From: Beijerinckiaceae bacterium
Lineage (GTDB): Bacteria > Pseudomonadota > Alphaproteobacteria > Rhizobiales > Beijerinckiaceae
Assembly (NCBI GenBank): GCA_019745195.1
Contig: JAIETL010000051.1
Coordinates: 1-64,000 of the forward strand
Length of the DNA stretch: 64,000 nucleotides
Reading direction: 5' to 3'
The notes under the pieces are model-generated. The model saw only the letters and a program-made list of their open reading frames with translations. It searched no databases and was not told the origin of the DNA. Shown here in pieces: positions 9,382 to 18,036 of this stretch; the first letter of the stretch is position 1; each line of letters starts with the position of its first letter. A program made the translations under genes and the position numbers.

Positions 9382-11031
9382 ATGAGTATGAACGTTGCCG
9401 ACACCATCGCCGCCATCCTGAAGTCCGAGGGCGCGGACTATCTGTTCACTTACCCGACGACTCCCCTGATCGACGCCTGTGCAAAGATCGGCGTCAGGCC
9501 GCTGCTCTGCCGACAGGAGCGCGTCGGCGTCCACATGGCGGACGCCTATGCGCGCACGCTCGACGGGACGAAGCCGGCGGTCTTCGCGATGCAGTATGGG
9601 CCGGGCGCGGAGAACGCCTTTCCCGGCGTCGCGACGGCCTATTCGGACAGTTCGCCGATCCTTGTCTTGCCGTTGGGCCACCCGCGCGATCGCGCGCAGG
9701 TGTTTCCGCATTTCAACATCGGCAAGGCGTTCGACGGCATCACCAAGCACTACGAGTGCCTTGGTCAATCGCAGGAGACGGGCGCCGTGATGCGGCGCGC
9801 GCTCAGCCGCCTGAAAATGGGGCGGCTCGGGCCGGTCATGGTTGAGGTCCCGGTCGATGTGATGAAGGAGGAGATCGACCCGACCATCGCGACATCCCAT
9901 ATCCCGGCGACCATTGCGACGCCTGGCGTCTCGTCCGCCGACATCGACCGCGCCGCAAAAGCCCTGCTGAACGCCAGGCGTCCGGTCATCGTCGCGGGTC
10001 AGGGCGTGCTCTACGCACGGGCGTCGGCCGATCTGGTCGCCTTGGCCGAGGCGTTGGCAATTCCGGTGATGACGACGCTAGAGGGCAAGAGCGCCTTCCC
10101 CGAGACCCATCCGCTCGCGTTGGGCTGCGGCGCGATCGTGATGCCCGGCCCGGTCCATCAGTTCCTCAATCGGGCCGACCTCGTCCTCGGCGTAGGGACG
10201 AGCTTCACCCGGCACCAGATGAACGCAACGATACCCGGTCGCAAGACTTTGATACAGATCACAACCGACGAGCGTGATCTCAACAAGGCTTACTCAACCG
10301 ACTATCCGATCCTTGGCGACGCCACGCTCGCGCTCCAAGCTCTCCTGGCGGCCGTGACAGATCTCGGCGTCGGACAGCGCGACCGTCATGGCGTCGAACG
10401 CGAGATCGCAGATAGCTACCAGGCCTGGCTTGCCGGCTGGTTGCCGAAACTGACGTCGGACGAAACCCCGATCACGCCCTACCGCGCCATCTGGGACTTC
10501 ATGAAGGCCGTCGACCCTGACACCGCCATCGTGACGCATGATTCAGGTAGCCCGCGCGACCAGATCACGCCGTTCTATCGCGCCGGCGGTCCGCGCAGCT
10601 ATCTCGGCTGGGGCAAATCCCACGCGCTGGGCAGCGCGCTCGGTCTCAGCATGGGGACGAAACTCGCCGCGCCCGACAAGTTCTGCGTCAGCTTCCAGGG
10701 CGACGCGGCGTTCGGCATGTGCGGCCTCGATTTCGAGACCGCCGTCCGCAACGAGATCGCGATCACCGCGGTGGTTTGGAACAACAATTCGATGGCGACG
10801 GAGGCGCATGCGCTGCCTGCCGCTCACGAGATCTATCGCGTCCGCGACATTCGCGGGACCTATGCCGAAATGGCCACCGCCATGGGCGGTCACGCCGAGC
10901 GGATCACCGACCCGCGCGAGATCATCCCCGCCTACGAACGCGCCCGCCGCATCAATGCGGAAGGGCGACCCGTCCTGATCGAGATGATGACCAGCCACGA
11001 GATCGCTTTCTCACATCGCTACGGAGCGTAA
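9382..11031 (+). CDS. Thiamine diphosphate-dependent enzyme (acetolactate synthase-like)
   Basis: About 549 residues with the three-domain layout of the ThDP decarboxylase/synthase superfamily. The N-terminal Pyr domain has RQERVGVHMADAYAR (catalytic glutamate), followed by a central Rossmann-like domain (RPVIVAGQGVLYARA) and a C-terminal PP domain. The cofactor motif is QGDAAFGMCGLDFETAVRN and ends in WNNN. It reads GDA rather than the usual GDG. Start at 9382 gives MSMNVADTIAAIL; the track start at 9334 adds an unlikely arginine-rich leader. It is first gene of an operon with a Bug-type binding protein and a ketopantoate-reductase-like enzyme. A role in catabolism of a 2-oxo or acyl compound is plausible; true acetolactate synthesis is not supported by any ilvN-like partner. 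Confidence 0.82.
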   Translation: MSMNVADTIAAILKSEGADYLFTYPTTPLIDACAKIGVRPLLCRQERVGVHMADAYARTLDGTKPAVFAMQYGPGAENAFPGVATAYSDSSPILVLPLGHPRDRAQVFPHFNIGKAFDGITKHYECLGQSQETGAVMRRALSRLKMGRLGPVMVEVPVDVMKEEIDPTIATSHIPATIATPGVSSADIDRAAKALLNARRPVIVAGQGVLYARASADLVALAEALAIPVMTTLEGKSAFPETHPLALGCGAIVMPGPVHQFLNRADLVLGVGTSFTRHQMNATIPGRKTLIQITTDERDLNKAYSTDYPILGDATLALQALLAAVTDLGVGQRDRHGVEREIADSYQAWLAGWLPKLTSDETPITPYRAIWDFMKAVDPDTAIVTHDSGSPRDQITPFYRAGGPRSYLGWGKSHALGSALGLSMGTKLAAPDKFCVSFQGDAAFGMCGLDFETAVRNEIAITAVVWNNNSMATEAHALPAAHEIYRVRDIRGTYAEMATAMGGHAERITDPREIIPAYERARRINAEGRPVLIEMMTSHEIAFSHRYGA

Positions 11032-11071
11032 CGAGCGGCACGAAGGCTGGCGCCAAATGGGAGAGCGCCGC

Positions 11072-12034
11072 ATGAAGTCCCTGTTCGCAAGCCTGATATT
11101 CGCCGTCCTGAGCTGCGCCTCGTCGATGGCCCAGGATTATCCCTCGCGTCCGGTGCGGATCGTCAACCCATATCCGCCCGGCGGCGCGGCCGACGCCGTG
11201 GCGCGCTTGCTGGCCCAGGCGCTGGCTGACCGGCTGGGCGGCGCGTTCATCGTGGAGAACCTCGCTGGCGCCGGCGGGTCGATCGGCACGGCGCAGGTAG
11301 CGCGCGGCGACGCCGATGGCCATACCATCCTCTTCGCCAACACCGGCAATCTGTCGATCAATCCCTGGCTCTACAGAAACCTCGGATATGATCCGGCGAA
11401 AGCCTTTGCGCCGCTCGCCATGGTCGGAACGACCGATCTCGTCGCGATCGTGCCGCCCTCGTCGCCGTTCAGGACGATCAGCGACCTGATCGGAAAGGCG
11501 AAGGCGGAGCCGGGCAGCATCCGCTGCGCGCAGGCCGGCAGCGGCACAATCAACCACCTGACCTTGGCGATGTTCAAGGCCGCGACGGGCGTCGATTGCC
11601 TGGAGGTGCCGTTCCGTGGCGCGGCTCCTGCCGTCAACGACATTGTCGGCGGGCATGTCGATCTGTTTTTCGCGACAATCGCATCGGTGGTCGGGCAGAT
11701 CGAAGGCGGAGCCGCCCGCCCGCTCGCCGTGACGAGCCTGTCTCGTTCTGCGAGGCTTCCCAGTGTGCCGACCTTGGACGAGAGCGGCGTCAAAGGCTTC
11801 GAGGCGTCGTTGTGGCTGGGGGTAGCGCTTCGCTCGGGCACGTCCGTGCCCGTGGCCGCAAAGCTGGAGGACGCGATCCGAGTCACACTGGCGGATGCGG
11901 CGTTTCGGCAAAAGCTGACCGGCATTGTCGTCGAGCCGCGTTTCATGTCGTCCGCCGATTTCGGTCGGTTCTTGACAGTCGACCGCGAGCGCTGGCGAAA
12001 GGCTGTCGAACAGGCGGCCATCGCCCCACAATGA
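11072..12034 (+). CDS. Bug family tripartite tricarboxylate transporter substrate-binding protein
   Basis: Periplasmic solute receptor of the Bug/TctC family. A Sec signal peptide (MKSLFASLIFAVLSCASSMA) precedes the mature start QDYPSRPVRIVNPYPPGG. The family segments VENLAGAGGSIGT, SRSARLPSVPTLDESG and a C-terminal helical region follow. The ATG at 11072 matches the signal peptide better than 11057. Bug proteins normally bind carboxylates and feed a TctAB membrane pair. No tctAB genes are here, so it either works with a transporter encoded elsewhere or as a sensor. The stop overlaps the next gene in ATGA, implying translational coupling. Confidence 0.9.
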   Translation: MKSLFASLIFAVLSCASSMAQDYPSRPVRIVNPYPPGGAADAVARLLAQALADRLGGAFIVENLAGAGGSIGTAQVARGDADGHTILFANTGNLSINPWLYRNLGYDPAKAFAPLAMVGTTDLVAIVPPSSPFRTISDLIGKAKAEPGSIRCAQAGSGTINHLTLAMFKAATGVDCLEVPFRGAAPAVNDIVGGHVDLFFATIASVVGQIEGGAARPLAVTSLSRSARLPSVPTLDESGVKGFEASLWLGVALRSGTSVPVAAKLEDAIRVTLADAAFRQKLTGIVVEPRFMSSADFGRFLTVDRERWRKAVEQAAIAPQ

Positions 12035-13197
12035 ATGGCGCCGACCCGATGCTCGCTTCGATAGAGATCGACATGTCGGCCTGTCCCGCCTGGCGTCGAT
12101 CGCCGCGTATCCTCGTTCTCGGCGCTGGGGCGGTCGGCGGCTATTTCGCCGCCAAGCTGGCCCGGGCCGGCCATCGGGTGGCGGTCGTTGAACCATGGCG
12201 GGACCACGCCGACACCATCGGCCGTTCGGGCCTGACCATCAGCGAGCCCGACGGGACGCTTGTCAAGGCGCGCATGCCAGTACTCGACATGGCGTCGGCT
12301 TCGCGCCTGGACCTGGGGGAATCCTTTGACGTCGTGATCCTAGCCCTGAAATCCTACGATACGCCTTGGGCGGCCCGTTTCGTGGCGCCTCTGCTGTCGC
12401 GCGACGGCGTTGTGCTCACAGTCCAGAACGGTGTCAACGAAATGGAGCTCGCGTCGATCCTCGGCGCTGGCCGGGTCTCGGGCTGCGTCGTGGCGCTCCT
12501 GTCGGCCGAACTCGTCCGCCCCGGCGAGATCGTACGGACGACGCCCTTGGGCGGAAAGACTTACGTCGCGCTCCGCATCGGCGAAATCGACGCGCCCGCA
12601 TCGCTGCGATCGGCGGTGCTGGTGACCATCATGTCATGCGTTGACAGCGCCGGAGAGACCCACGACCTCATCAGCGAGCGCTGGTCGAAGCTCGTCGTCA
12701 ACGTCATGCGCAACGCTCTCAGCGCCTCAACCGGGCTGTCGGGCAATGAACGCGACCTCAATCCGCTGTCCTTGTCGATTTCGCTGAGACTAGGCGCGGA
12801 AGCAATCGCGGTCGCCCGGGCCGCGGGGCATCGCCTAATCGATATCGCCGGACTCTCGCCCTCGCAAATCGTTGCCGCCGTCGATGGCAACGTAGGGGCT
12901 TTCGGGGACGTCGCGGCGCATCTGGCTATGGCGGCCGCAAGGCGCAACGATCTGCAGCGCCCGTCGATGGCTCAGGATCTCGCTAAGGGGCGACGAACCG
13001 AAATCCGCAACATCAACGGTCTCGTTTCAGACATCGGACGCGGGCTGGGCGTTCCGACCCCAGCCAATGACACACTGATCGCGCTCGTCGAGGAGATGCA
13101 ACGCAGCCGCCAGGTCCCCGGGCGAGACAAGCTGGGATGGCTTGCAGATCGCCTGCTGCCGCACCGGTCCTCCGGCAGCGCCAAGGCGACTGGCTGA
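12031..13197 (+). CDS. Ketopantoate reductase (ApbA/PanE)-like dehydrogenase
   Basis: A 388-residue NAD(P)-dependent 2-oxoacid reductase-like protein. The N-terminal Rossmann fold carries ILVLGAGAVGGYFAAKLARAG. DVVILALKSYDT, TVQNGVNEMELA and the catalytic-region lysine segment SERWSKLVVNVMRNA match the family. It is larger than E. coli PanE (~303 residues) by an extended C-terminal helical domain. The track ORF starts at 11596, but that part is antisense-like filler; the ATG at 12031 overlapping the Bug stop is the real start. In this operon it more likely reduces or oxidises a catabolic intermediate than makes pantoate. Confidence 0.85.
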   Translation: MNGADPMLASIEIDMSACPAWRRSPRILVLGAGAVGGYFAAKLARAGHRVAVVEPWRDHADTIGRSGLTISEPDGTLVKARMPVLDMASASRLDLGESFDVVILALKSYDTPWAARFVAPLLSRDGVVLTVQNGVNEMELASILGAGRVSGCVVALLSAELVRPGEIVRTTPLGGKTYVALRIGEIDAPASLRSAVLVTIMSCVDSAGETHDLISERWSKLVVNVMRNALSASTGLSGNERDLNPLSLSISLRLGAEAIAVARAAGHRLIDIAGLSPSQIVAAVDGNVGAFGDVAAHLAMAAARRNDLQRPSMAQDLAKGRRTEIRNINGLVSDIGRGLGVPTPANDTLIALVEEMQRSRQVPGRDKLGWLADRLLPHRSSGSAKATG

Positions 13198-13199
13198 AG

Positions 13200-13222
13200 C
13201 CGCCGCGAGCCCGGCGCGGCGG
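13200..13222. terminator. Bidirectional terminator-like hairpin between convergent genes
   Basis: CCGCCGCG, seven-base loop AGCCCGG, then CGCGGCGG: a perfect 8-bp GC stem placed exactly between two convergent genes (ends at 13197 and 13229). There is no T-run, but the position strongly suggests a terminator or transcript-end stabiliser for both strands. Confidence 0.6.
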
Positions 13223-13228
13223 ACGCCA

Positions 13229-13693
13229 TCATTCAACGAAGGCGATCCAGCGCCCTGCAAAGATAGCGGCCGGCCAGACCGCCAGCGAAACCGCCGCGCC
13301 CAGCCTGATCGCGACGGACGGCTCCGAGCCCGAAAGGCGCAGATGGCGGCCGAGCCAGAGCGCGTTGGCCAGCCCGAGCGCGATGAGCGCGAATTTCAAC
13401 CAGAGCGCCGGGTTCTCCAGATAACGACCGATGCGCACGCTCAACAAAGCAAGGCCGGTGACGAGCGCCAGCGCGAGGCCGAGCGCCGCAAGGCGGCCGA
13501 GGTCCATGGCCTCGTCGCGCCAGTTCGGACGGCGTCGCCAGCCGAGAATGCGCAGATCGAGCGCCACGACCGCTCCCAGCAGCAGCCCGAGGCCGATGAT
13601 GTGGAGCGCGTTGACGGCGGGATAGGCGATCGTCGAGGTCCGCAGCGCGGCCACCGGCCCCAGCGATTCCAGGGTCTGGATCAGGCCTTCCAT
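13229..13693 (-). CDS. DUF6644-like integral membrane protein
   Basis: About 154 residues with four predicted membrane helices: around PAVNALHIIGLGLLLGAVVAL, LAALGLALALVTGLALLSV, WLKFALIALGLANALWL and LGAAVSLAVWPAAIFAG. The layout with an early TM histidine (ALHIIG) matches the DUF6644/DUF2214 family of small inner-membrane proteins. The ATG at 13693 overlaps the stop of the preceding DUF6152 gene (ATGA), so the longer track start at 13765 is rejected. It is the last gene of the operon that begins with paoA. The role is unknown; association with copper or redox proteins is only suggested by context. Confidence 0.75.
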   Translation of the reverse strand: MEGLIQTLESLGPVAALRTSTIAYPAVNALHIIGLGLLLGAVVALDLRILGWRRRPNWRDEAMDLGRLAALGLALALVTGLALLSVRIGRYLENPALWLKFALIALGLANALWLGRHLRLSGSEPSVAIRLGAAVSLAVWPAAIFAGRWIAFVE

Positions 13694-14226
13694 CAACAGC
13701 GATCGACAAGATAAGAGGCGCGCCCGGAGCGCGCCACCGGCGTCTCGCCTGCGAGCCTGACCCATTGCGCCCGCAACTGATGCGGCGCGTCGCAGTTCCG
13801 AAAGGCGATTGCCGCGACCCGCTGGCCGCGCCCGATCCTTTCGCCCAAGCGGAAGAAATCGCTCAGCGGCTGGAACTCGATCGTCACGACGCGTCCCCGC
13901 AGCTCGTCGCGAATGGCGAGGGCCTTGGCACGGATCGTATCACTCGCACCGGCGAGATCGACGGGCTCGTTCGGCAGCGTCAGCTCGGCCTCGATCGAGA
14001 GGCCGATCTCGGCATGCGGCTGTCCGGGGCGCGACGCCACGACCATGCCCTCGAGCCAGATCGGCTGCGAGAGATCGTAGCGCCCGGTGAAGCCGTGATG
14101 GGCGAGGCTCAGCCCCGACATCGCGATGCCGAATACCAGGATCGTGGCGCAAGTCGCGGCGACCTTGACGGATCGGGCCGGGCCTGCTCGTCCAGCATGA
14201 CGCCGCGGTGCATGGCGCGTCAGCAT
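13693..14226 (-). CDS. DUF6152 family exported protein (second copy)
   Basis: About 177 residues. An arginine-rich N-terminus (MLTRHAPRRHAGRAG) and a hydrophobic core (CATILVFGIAMSGLSLA) form a signal peptide, followed directly by HHGFTGRYDLSQPIWLEG, the DUF6152 signature shared with the upstream gene. It is longer than its neighbour through a central insertion (AKALAIRDELRGRVVTIE). The start at 14226 sits inside the end of the preceding gene, so translation is coupled. If the signal is cut after SLA, the mature protein begins with two histidines. Function unknown. Confidence 0.8.
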   Translation of the reverse strand: MLTRHAPRRHAGRAGPARSVKVAATCATILVFGIAMSGLSLAHHGFTGRYDLSQPIWLEGMVVASRPGQPHAEIGLSIEAELTLPNEPVDLAGASDTIRAKALAIRDELRGRVVTIEFQPLSDFFRLGERIGRGQRVAAIAFRNCDAPHQLRAQWVRLAGETPVARSGRASYLVDRC

Positions 14227-14702
14227 CCTTGCACCTCCGCCTGGGTCGCGCCGCCGCGCGCTACGACGTCGCCATCGGCGAGCCGGATCCAGCGGCTGCG
14301 CACCTCGTGGGGCGGCCGACAATTGCGCAAGGCGATCAGCGCGACGCGATCTCCGACCTTGATGCGCCCCTGCAGTTCGGCGACGAAATTTGTGCCCGCG
14401 ATCTGGATGCGATGCCTGCCGGCCTCAATCGGTCGCAATCTGGCTGCAATGTCGGGGATGCCGAGCGTCTCCAGCCTCGGCAGTGCTTGGGGCGGCGGCG
14501 CCGGCTGCGCGACATCGACGATCAGTTCGACATGCGGCAAGGCCAGCGTCGCTCGCTCGACGACGCCTTCGAGGTAGAGCGGCCGACTGGCGTCGTAAGC
14601 GCCGGTGAAGCCGTGATGCGCCAACGATGTTCCCGCGCCTGCCAGCACGAGGCCAAGCGCGAGCGACATCGGCGGCAACCGCATTTTCGTGATAATCTTC
14701 AA
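14220..14702 (-). CDS. DUF6152 family exported protein (first copy)
   Basis: A 160-residue exported protein: Sec-type signal MKIITKMRLPPMSLALGLVL ending in AGTSLA, then HHGFTGAYDASRPLYLEGVV. The C-terminal half has GDRVALIALRNCRPPHEV, paralleling the RNCDAPHQL segment of the next gene, so the two are paralogues. It begins 60 bases after the paoC stop on the same strand and is likely part of the same transcript. DUF6152 proteins have no assigned reaction. The conserved histidine-rich mature N-terminus suggests metal contact, which is inference. Confidence 0.8.
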   Translation of the reverse strand: MKIITKMRLPPMSLALGLVLAGAGTSLAHHGFTGAYDASRPLYLEGVVERATLALPHVELIVDVAQPAPPPQALPRLETLGIPDIAARLRPIEAGRHRIQIAGTNFVAELQGRIKVGDRVALIALRNCRPPHEVRSRWIRLADGDVVARGGATQAEVQGC

Positions 14703-14762
14703 GGGTTCGCTCTCCCGTCGTAATCGTTTCTGGGGTCTTCCGGGCCCCTTGCCCGAGGTCTG

Positions 14763-17033
14763 TCAGGCGACCGGCAATCCGGGCAGCAGCTTGTCGAGCG
14801 TGATCGGAAGGCTGCGCACGCGGATGCCGGTGGCGTTGTAAACCGCGTTGGCGACAGCCGCGCTCGCCCCGCAATTGCCGAGTTCGCCGATGCCCTTGGC
14901 GCCGAAGGGATTGGCCTTGTCGTCATGCTCGTCGAGGAAGACCGCCTCGACGTTCGGCACGTCGACATGGCAGGGCACGTGATAGTCGCCGAGGTCGTGG
15001 TTGACGAAATGTCCGTGGCGGGGATCGAGCACCGTCTCCTCCGTCAGCGCCGCGCCGACGCCCCAAATCATGCCGCCGATCATCTGCGAGCGGGCGGTCT
15101 TCGAGTTGAGGAGCTTGCCGGCGGCGAAAACGCCGAGCATGCGGCGCAGGCGCGGCTCGCCGGTGTCGAGATCGACCGAGACTTCCGCGAAATGCGCGCC
15201 GTAAGCATGCTGCGAGAAGGCTGTATAGGTCTCGCCGCGCTGGGCGCTGCCCTCAGCGGAGAGGCCGCCGGGCGCGATCGCCGCGACGAGCCGGCTGAGC
15301 GGCTCGCTGCGACGGTTGACGATCAGAGCCGCACGCTCGAGCCGGGCCGCGCCGAGATCGAGGCCACGCAGCGGCGAGCGCTCGTGATCCCTGGCAGCCG
15401 TCAGCAGCTTGTTGCGCAGCGCCGCGCAAGCATTGTGAAGCGCGGTCGCGGTGCTGGTCGCGCCCCACGAGCCGCCGGAGCCGGCGCTGCGCGGCAGGTC
15501 GCTGTCGCCGAGTTCGACACGAATTGCCGAGACTGGCACGCCGAGGCGCTCCGCCGCGACTTGGCCCAGGATCGTATAGGTGCCGGTGCCGATATCGGTC
15601 ATGTCGGTCTGCACCGAGACCATGCCGCGCGCGTCGAGCGAGACCCTGACCGAAGTCGCGCCGAGATAATTGGCGCGGATGGCGGCGGCCATGCCGTAGC
15701 CGATCAGCTTGCGCCCCTCGCGCCGGCTGCCGGGCCGGCGCGGCAGGTCGTCCCAGCCGAAGCGCTTCGCGCCCTCGCGCAGGCAGGCGACGAGATTGCG
15801 GGTCGAGAACGGCACGCTGCGCTCGGGATCGCGCGCCGGCTCGTTGAGGACGCGCAGCTCGACCGGGTCCAGCCCAAGCTTCTCGGCGAGTTCGTCCATG
15901 GCGCATTCGATCGCGATCAGGCCCGGCGCCTCGCCGGGAGCACGCATCCACTCGCCGCGATGCGTGTCGAGCCGGACCAGCCGATGCGTCGTACGCCGGT
16001 TCGGCGCGGCGTAGAGCGCGCGGCCCGTCGCGGCCGCCTGCTCGGCGAACTCCTCGATCCGCGCCGTCGACGCGATCACGTCATGGCCGAACCCGGTCAG
16101 GCGGCCGTCGCGGCCGGCGGCGATGCGCATGCGCTGCACCATCGCCGGCCGGTGGCCGGCATTGGCGAACATCTGCTGGCGAGTCAACGCGACCTTGACC
16201 GGCCGGCCGATCGCGCGAGCGGCGAGCGCCGCCAGCACGGTCTCGGCATGGACGATGAGCTTGGCGCCGAAGCCGCCGCCGATGAAGGGGCTGATAACGC
16301 GGATGTTGTCGGCCGGGATGCGCAGGGTCGCCGCCAGACCCGCCCGGACATTCGCCAGCGTCTGGGTCGCAGTATAGAGCGTCAGCCGGTCGCCCTGCCA
16401 CTCCGCAACGGCCGCATGCGGCTCGAGCGGGTTGTGGCTGCCGAAGGCGGTCTCATAGGTCGAGTCGAGCGTGACCGCGGCGGAGGCCATTGCGGCGTCG
16501 AGATCGCCGATGACGGAGTCGGTCGCCATTCCGGCATTGGCGCGCTCGGGCCGGTAGGCATTCGCCAGCCCGCCATGCAGCGAGAAGGAGCCGGGTTCGC
16601 GCCGGTACGTGCAGCGGATCAGGCCGGCGGCGGCGCGTGCCTCTTCGAAGCTCTCGGCGACGACAAGCGCGACCGGCTGGTCGTGGTAATGGACGGTGTC
16701 GCCGGCGAGCACGGGGCGCGGCCGCGTGAACACCTGCGGGACCTCCGGCACGGTCGGCCCGCCAAAGGCCGGCTGTGCAGGCGCATTGCGATGGGTCATG
16801 ACGTGGATCACGCCCGGCGCGGCCTCGGCGGCTGCCGTATCGATCGCCGTCAGCACGCCGCGGGCGATGCCGGCGCCCAAGATGTAGCCATGCGCCGGCC
16901 GTCGCTCCGGCACGTGCTCGTGGCCGTAGGTCGCAAGCCCCCTCACCTTCTGCGGGCCGTCGCTCCGGTCGAGCGGCCGCCCGATGACGCCGGCTGACGC
17001 TGTGTCACGGCCTTGGACGATATGCTTTTCCAT
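14763..17033 (-). CDS. paoC: Periplasmic aldehyde oxidoreductase molybdenum subunit PaoC
   Basis: The 756-residue large subunit of a xanthine dehydrogenase-family enzyme that binds molybdopterin cytosine dinucleotide. Motifs in order: IGRPLDRSDGPQKVRGLATY at the N-terminus, FIGGGFGAKL in the Mo-binding region, MRAPGEAPGLIAIECAMDELA with the active-site arginine, and KGIGELGNCGASAAVANA near the C-terminus, carrying the catalytic glutamate. The length and these motifs match E. coli PaoC (YagR). It oxidises aldehydes to acids, passing electrons via paoB and paoA. It follows paoB by 11 bases. No paoD/XdhC-type maturation gene is visible in the window. Confidence 0.92.
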   Translation of the reverse strand: MEKHIVQGRDTASAGVIGRPLDRSDGPQKVRGLATYGHEHVPERRPAHGYILGAGIARGVLTAIDTAAAEAAPGVIHVMTHRNAPAQPAFGGPTVPEVPQVFTRPRPVLAGDTVHYHDQPVALVVAESFEEARAAAGLIRCTYRREPGSFSLHGGLANAYRPERANAGMATDSVIGDLDAAMASAAVTLDSTYETAFGSHNPLEPHAAVAEWQGDRLTLYTATQTLANVRAGLAATLRIPADNIRVISPFIGGGFGAKLIVHAETVLAALAARAIGRPVKVALTRQQMFANAGHRPAMVQRMRIAAGRDGRLTGFGHDVIASTARIEEFAEQAAATGRALYAAPNRRTTHRLVRLDTHRGEWMRAPGEAPGLIAIECAMDELAEKLGLDPVELRVLNEPARDPERSVPFSTRNLVACLREGAKRFGWDDLPRRPGSRREGRKLIGYGMAAAIRANYLGATSVRVSLDARGMVSVQTDMTDIGTGTYTILGQVAAERLGVPVSAIRVELGDSDLPRSAGSGGSWGATSTATALHNACAALRNKLLTAARDHERSPLRGLDLGAARLERAALIVNRRSEPLSRLVAAIAPGGLSAEGSAQRGETYTAFSQHAYGAHFAEVSVDLDTGEPRLRRMLGVFAAGKLLNSKTARSQMIGGMIWGVGAALTEETVLDPRHGHFVNHDLGDYHVPCHVDVPNVEAVFLDEHDDKANPFGAKGIGELGNCGASAAVANAVYNATGIRVRSLPITLDKLLPGLPVA

Positions 17034-17044
17034 GGCGATCCTCC

Positions 17045-18031
17045 TCAGCCCGGCCGGGTCGTTTCAGTGAGGGCGTGCCGCAGCGTGCGGCGCAGCAGCT
17101 CGTGCTTGAAGTCGATCTGCGCTCCCTGCCTGGCGCCGGCGAGCTCGGCGTCAGCCGCGGCGCGCCAGCCGGCCTCACCCGCTGGGCCGGCCGTCAGCGC
17201 GGCCTCGGCGGCTCGTGCTCGCCACGGCTTCGGCGCGATGCCGCCAAAGGCAAGCCGCGCCGAGCGGATGCCGGCGGCGTCGCCCTCGACGACCACCGCG
17301 ACCGAGACCAGTGCGAAGGCATAGGACGCCCTGTCGCGCACCTTTCGATAGAGCTGCCTTCCCGACGGCGGGGGTGGCAGCGTCACGGCCGTGATCATCT
17401 CGCCGGGCGCGAGCGCGGTCTCGATCGCGGGCGTCTCGCCCGGCAGACGATGCAGCTCGCCGAGCGCGAGGCTGCGCGTCCCGCCATCCGGTCCGGTTGT
17501 CTCGATCCGGGCGTCCAGCGCCGCCATCGCCACCGCCATGTCGGAGGGGTGGACGGCGGCGCAATGCTCGCTGGTTCCGAGGATGCCGAGGCTGCGCTCG
17601 AACCCGCCCAGCGCCGAGCAGCCCGAGCCGGGCTCGCGCTTGTTGCAGGCCATGGCGGGATTGTAGAAATACGGGCAGCGCGTGCGCTGGAGCAGATTGC
17701 CCGCGGTCGTCGCCTTGTTGCGCAACTGGCCGGACGCGCCGGCGAGCAGCGCCTGCGCAAGCACGGGGTAGCGCCGGCGCACCCGCATATCGGCGGCGAG
17801 ATCGCTGTTGCGCACCTGCGCGCCGATCGTGAGGCCGCCATCGGCGGCATCCGCGATCCCGGCCAGCGGCAGCCGGCTGATGTCGACGAGATGGCCGGGC
17901 CGTTCGATGCCGAGCTTCATCAGGTCGATCAGGTTGGTGCCGCCGGAGATGAACTTGGCGTCGGGACGGCCGGCGACGGCGGCGGCGGCTTCGCGCAGGC
18001 CGGTGGCGCGCTCATAGGTGAAGGGCTGCAT
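17045..18031 (-). CDS. paoB: Periplasmic aldehyde oxidoreductase FAD-binding subunit PaoB
   Basis: A 328-residue FAD subunit. The start [17 protein letters not shown] and the FAD pyrophosphate loop [16 protein letters not shown] are typical of the xanthine dehydrogenase FAD domain. [22 protein letters not shown] followed by [15 protein letters not shown] reproduces the extra cysteine-rich segment that holds a [4Fe-4S] cluster in PaoB-type subunits. This distinguishes it from ordinary CoxM subunits. The track start at 18253 is rejected because the ATG at 18031 begins exactly the family N-terminus, five bases after the paoA stop. It transfers electrons from the Mo site to the small subunit. Confidence 0.9.
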   Translation of the reverse strand: MQPFTYERATGLREAAAAVAGRPDAKFISGGTNLIDLMKLGIERPGHLVDISRLPLAGIADAADGGLTIGAQVRNSDLAADMRVRRRYPVLAQALLAGASGQLRNKATTAGNLLQRTRCPYFYNPAMACNKREPGSGCSALGGFERSLGILGTSEHCAAVHPSDMAVAMAALDARIETTGPDGGTRSLALGELHRLPGETPAIETALAPGEMITAVTLPPPPSGRQLYRKVRDRASYAFALVSVAVVVEGDAAGIRSARLAFGGIAPKPWRARAAEAALTAGPAGEAGWRAAADAELAGARQGAQIDFKHELLRRTLRHALTETTRPG

Positions 18032-18036
18032 CGCCG

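Noticed and set aside
10952-12196. 414-codon minus-strand ORF opposite the Bug gene
   Set aside because: Shadow frame without motifs, while the plus strand encodes a full Bug protein with signal peptide.
14925-16997. 690-codon plus-strand ORF opposite paoC
   Set aside because: It is the antisense shadow of a perfectly matching PaoC; composition is arginine- and glycine-rich with no domain, and GC-rich genes routinely give such open frames.
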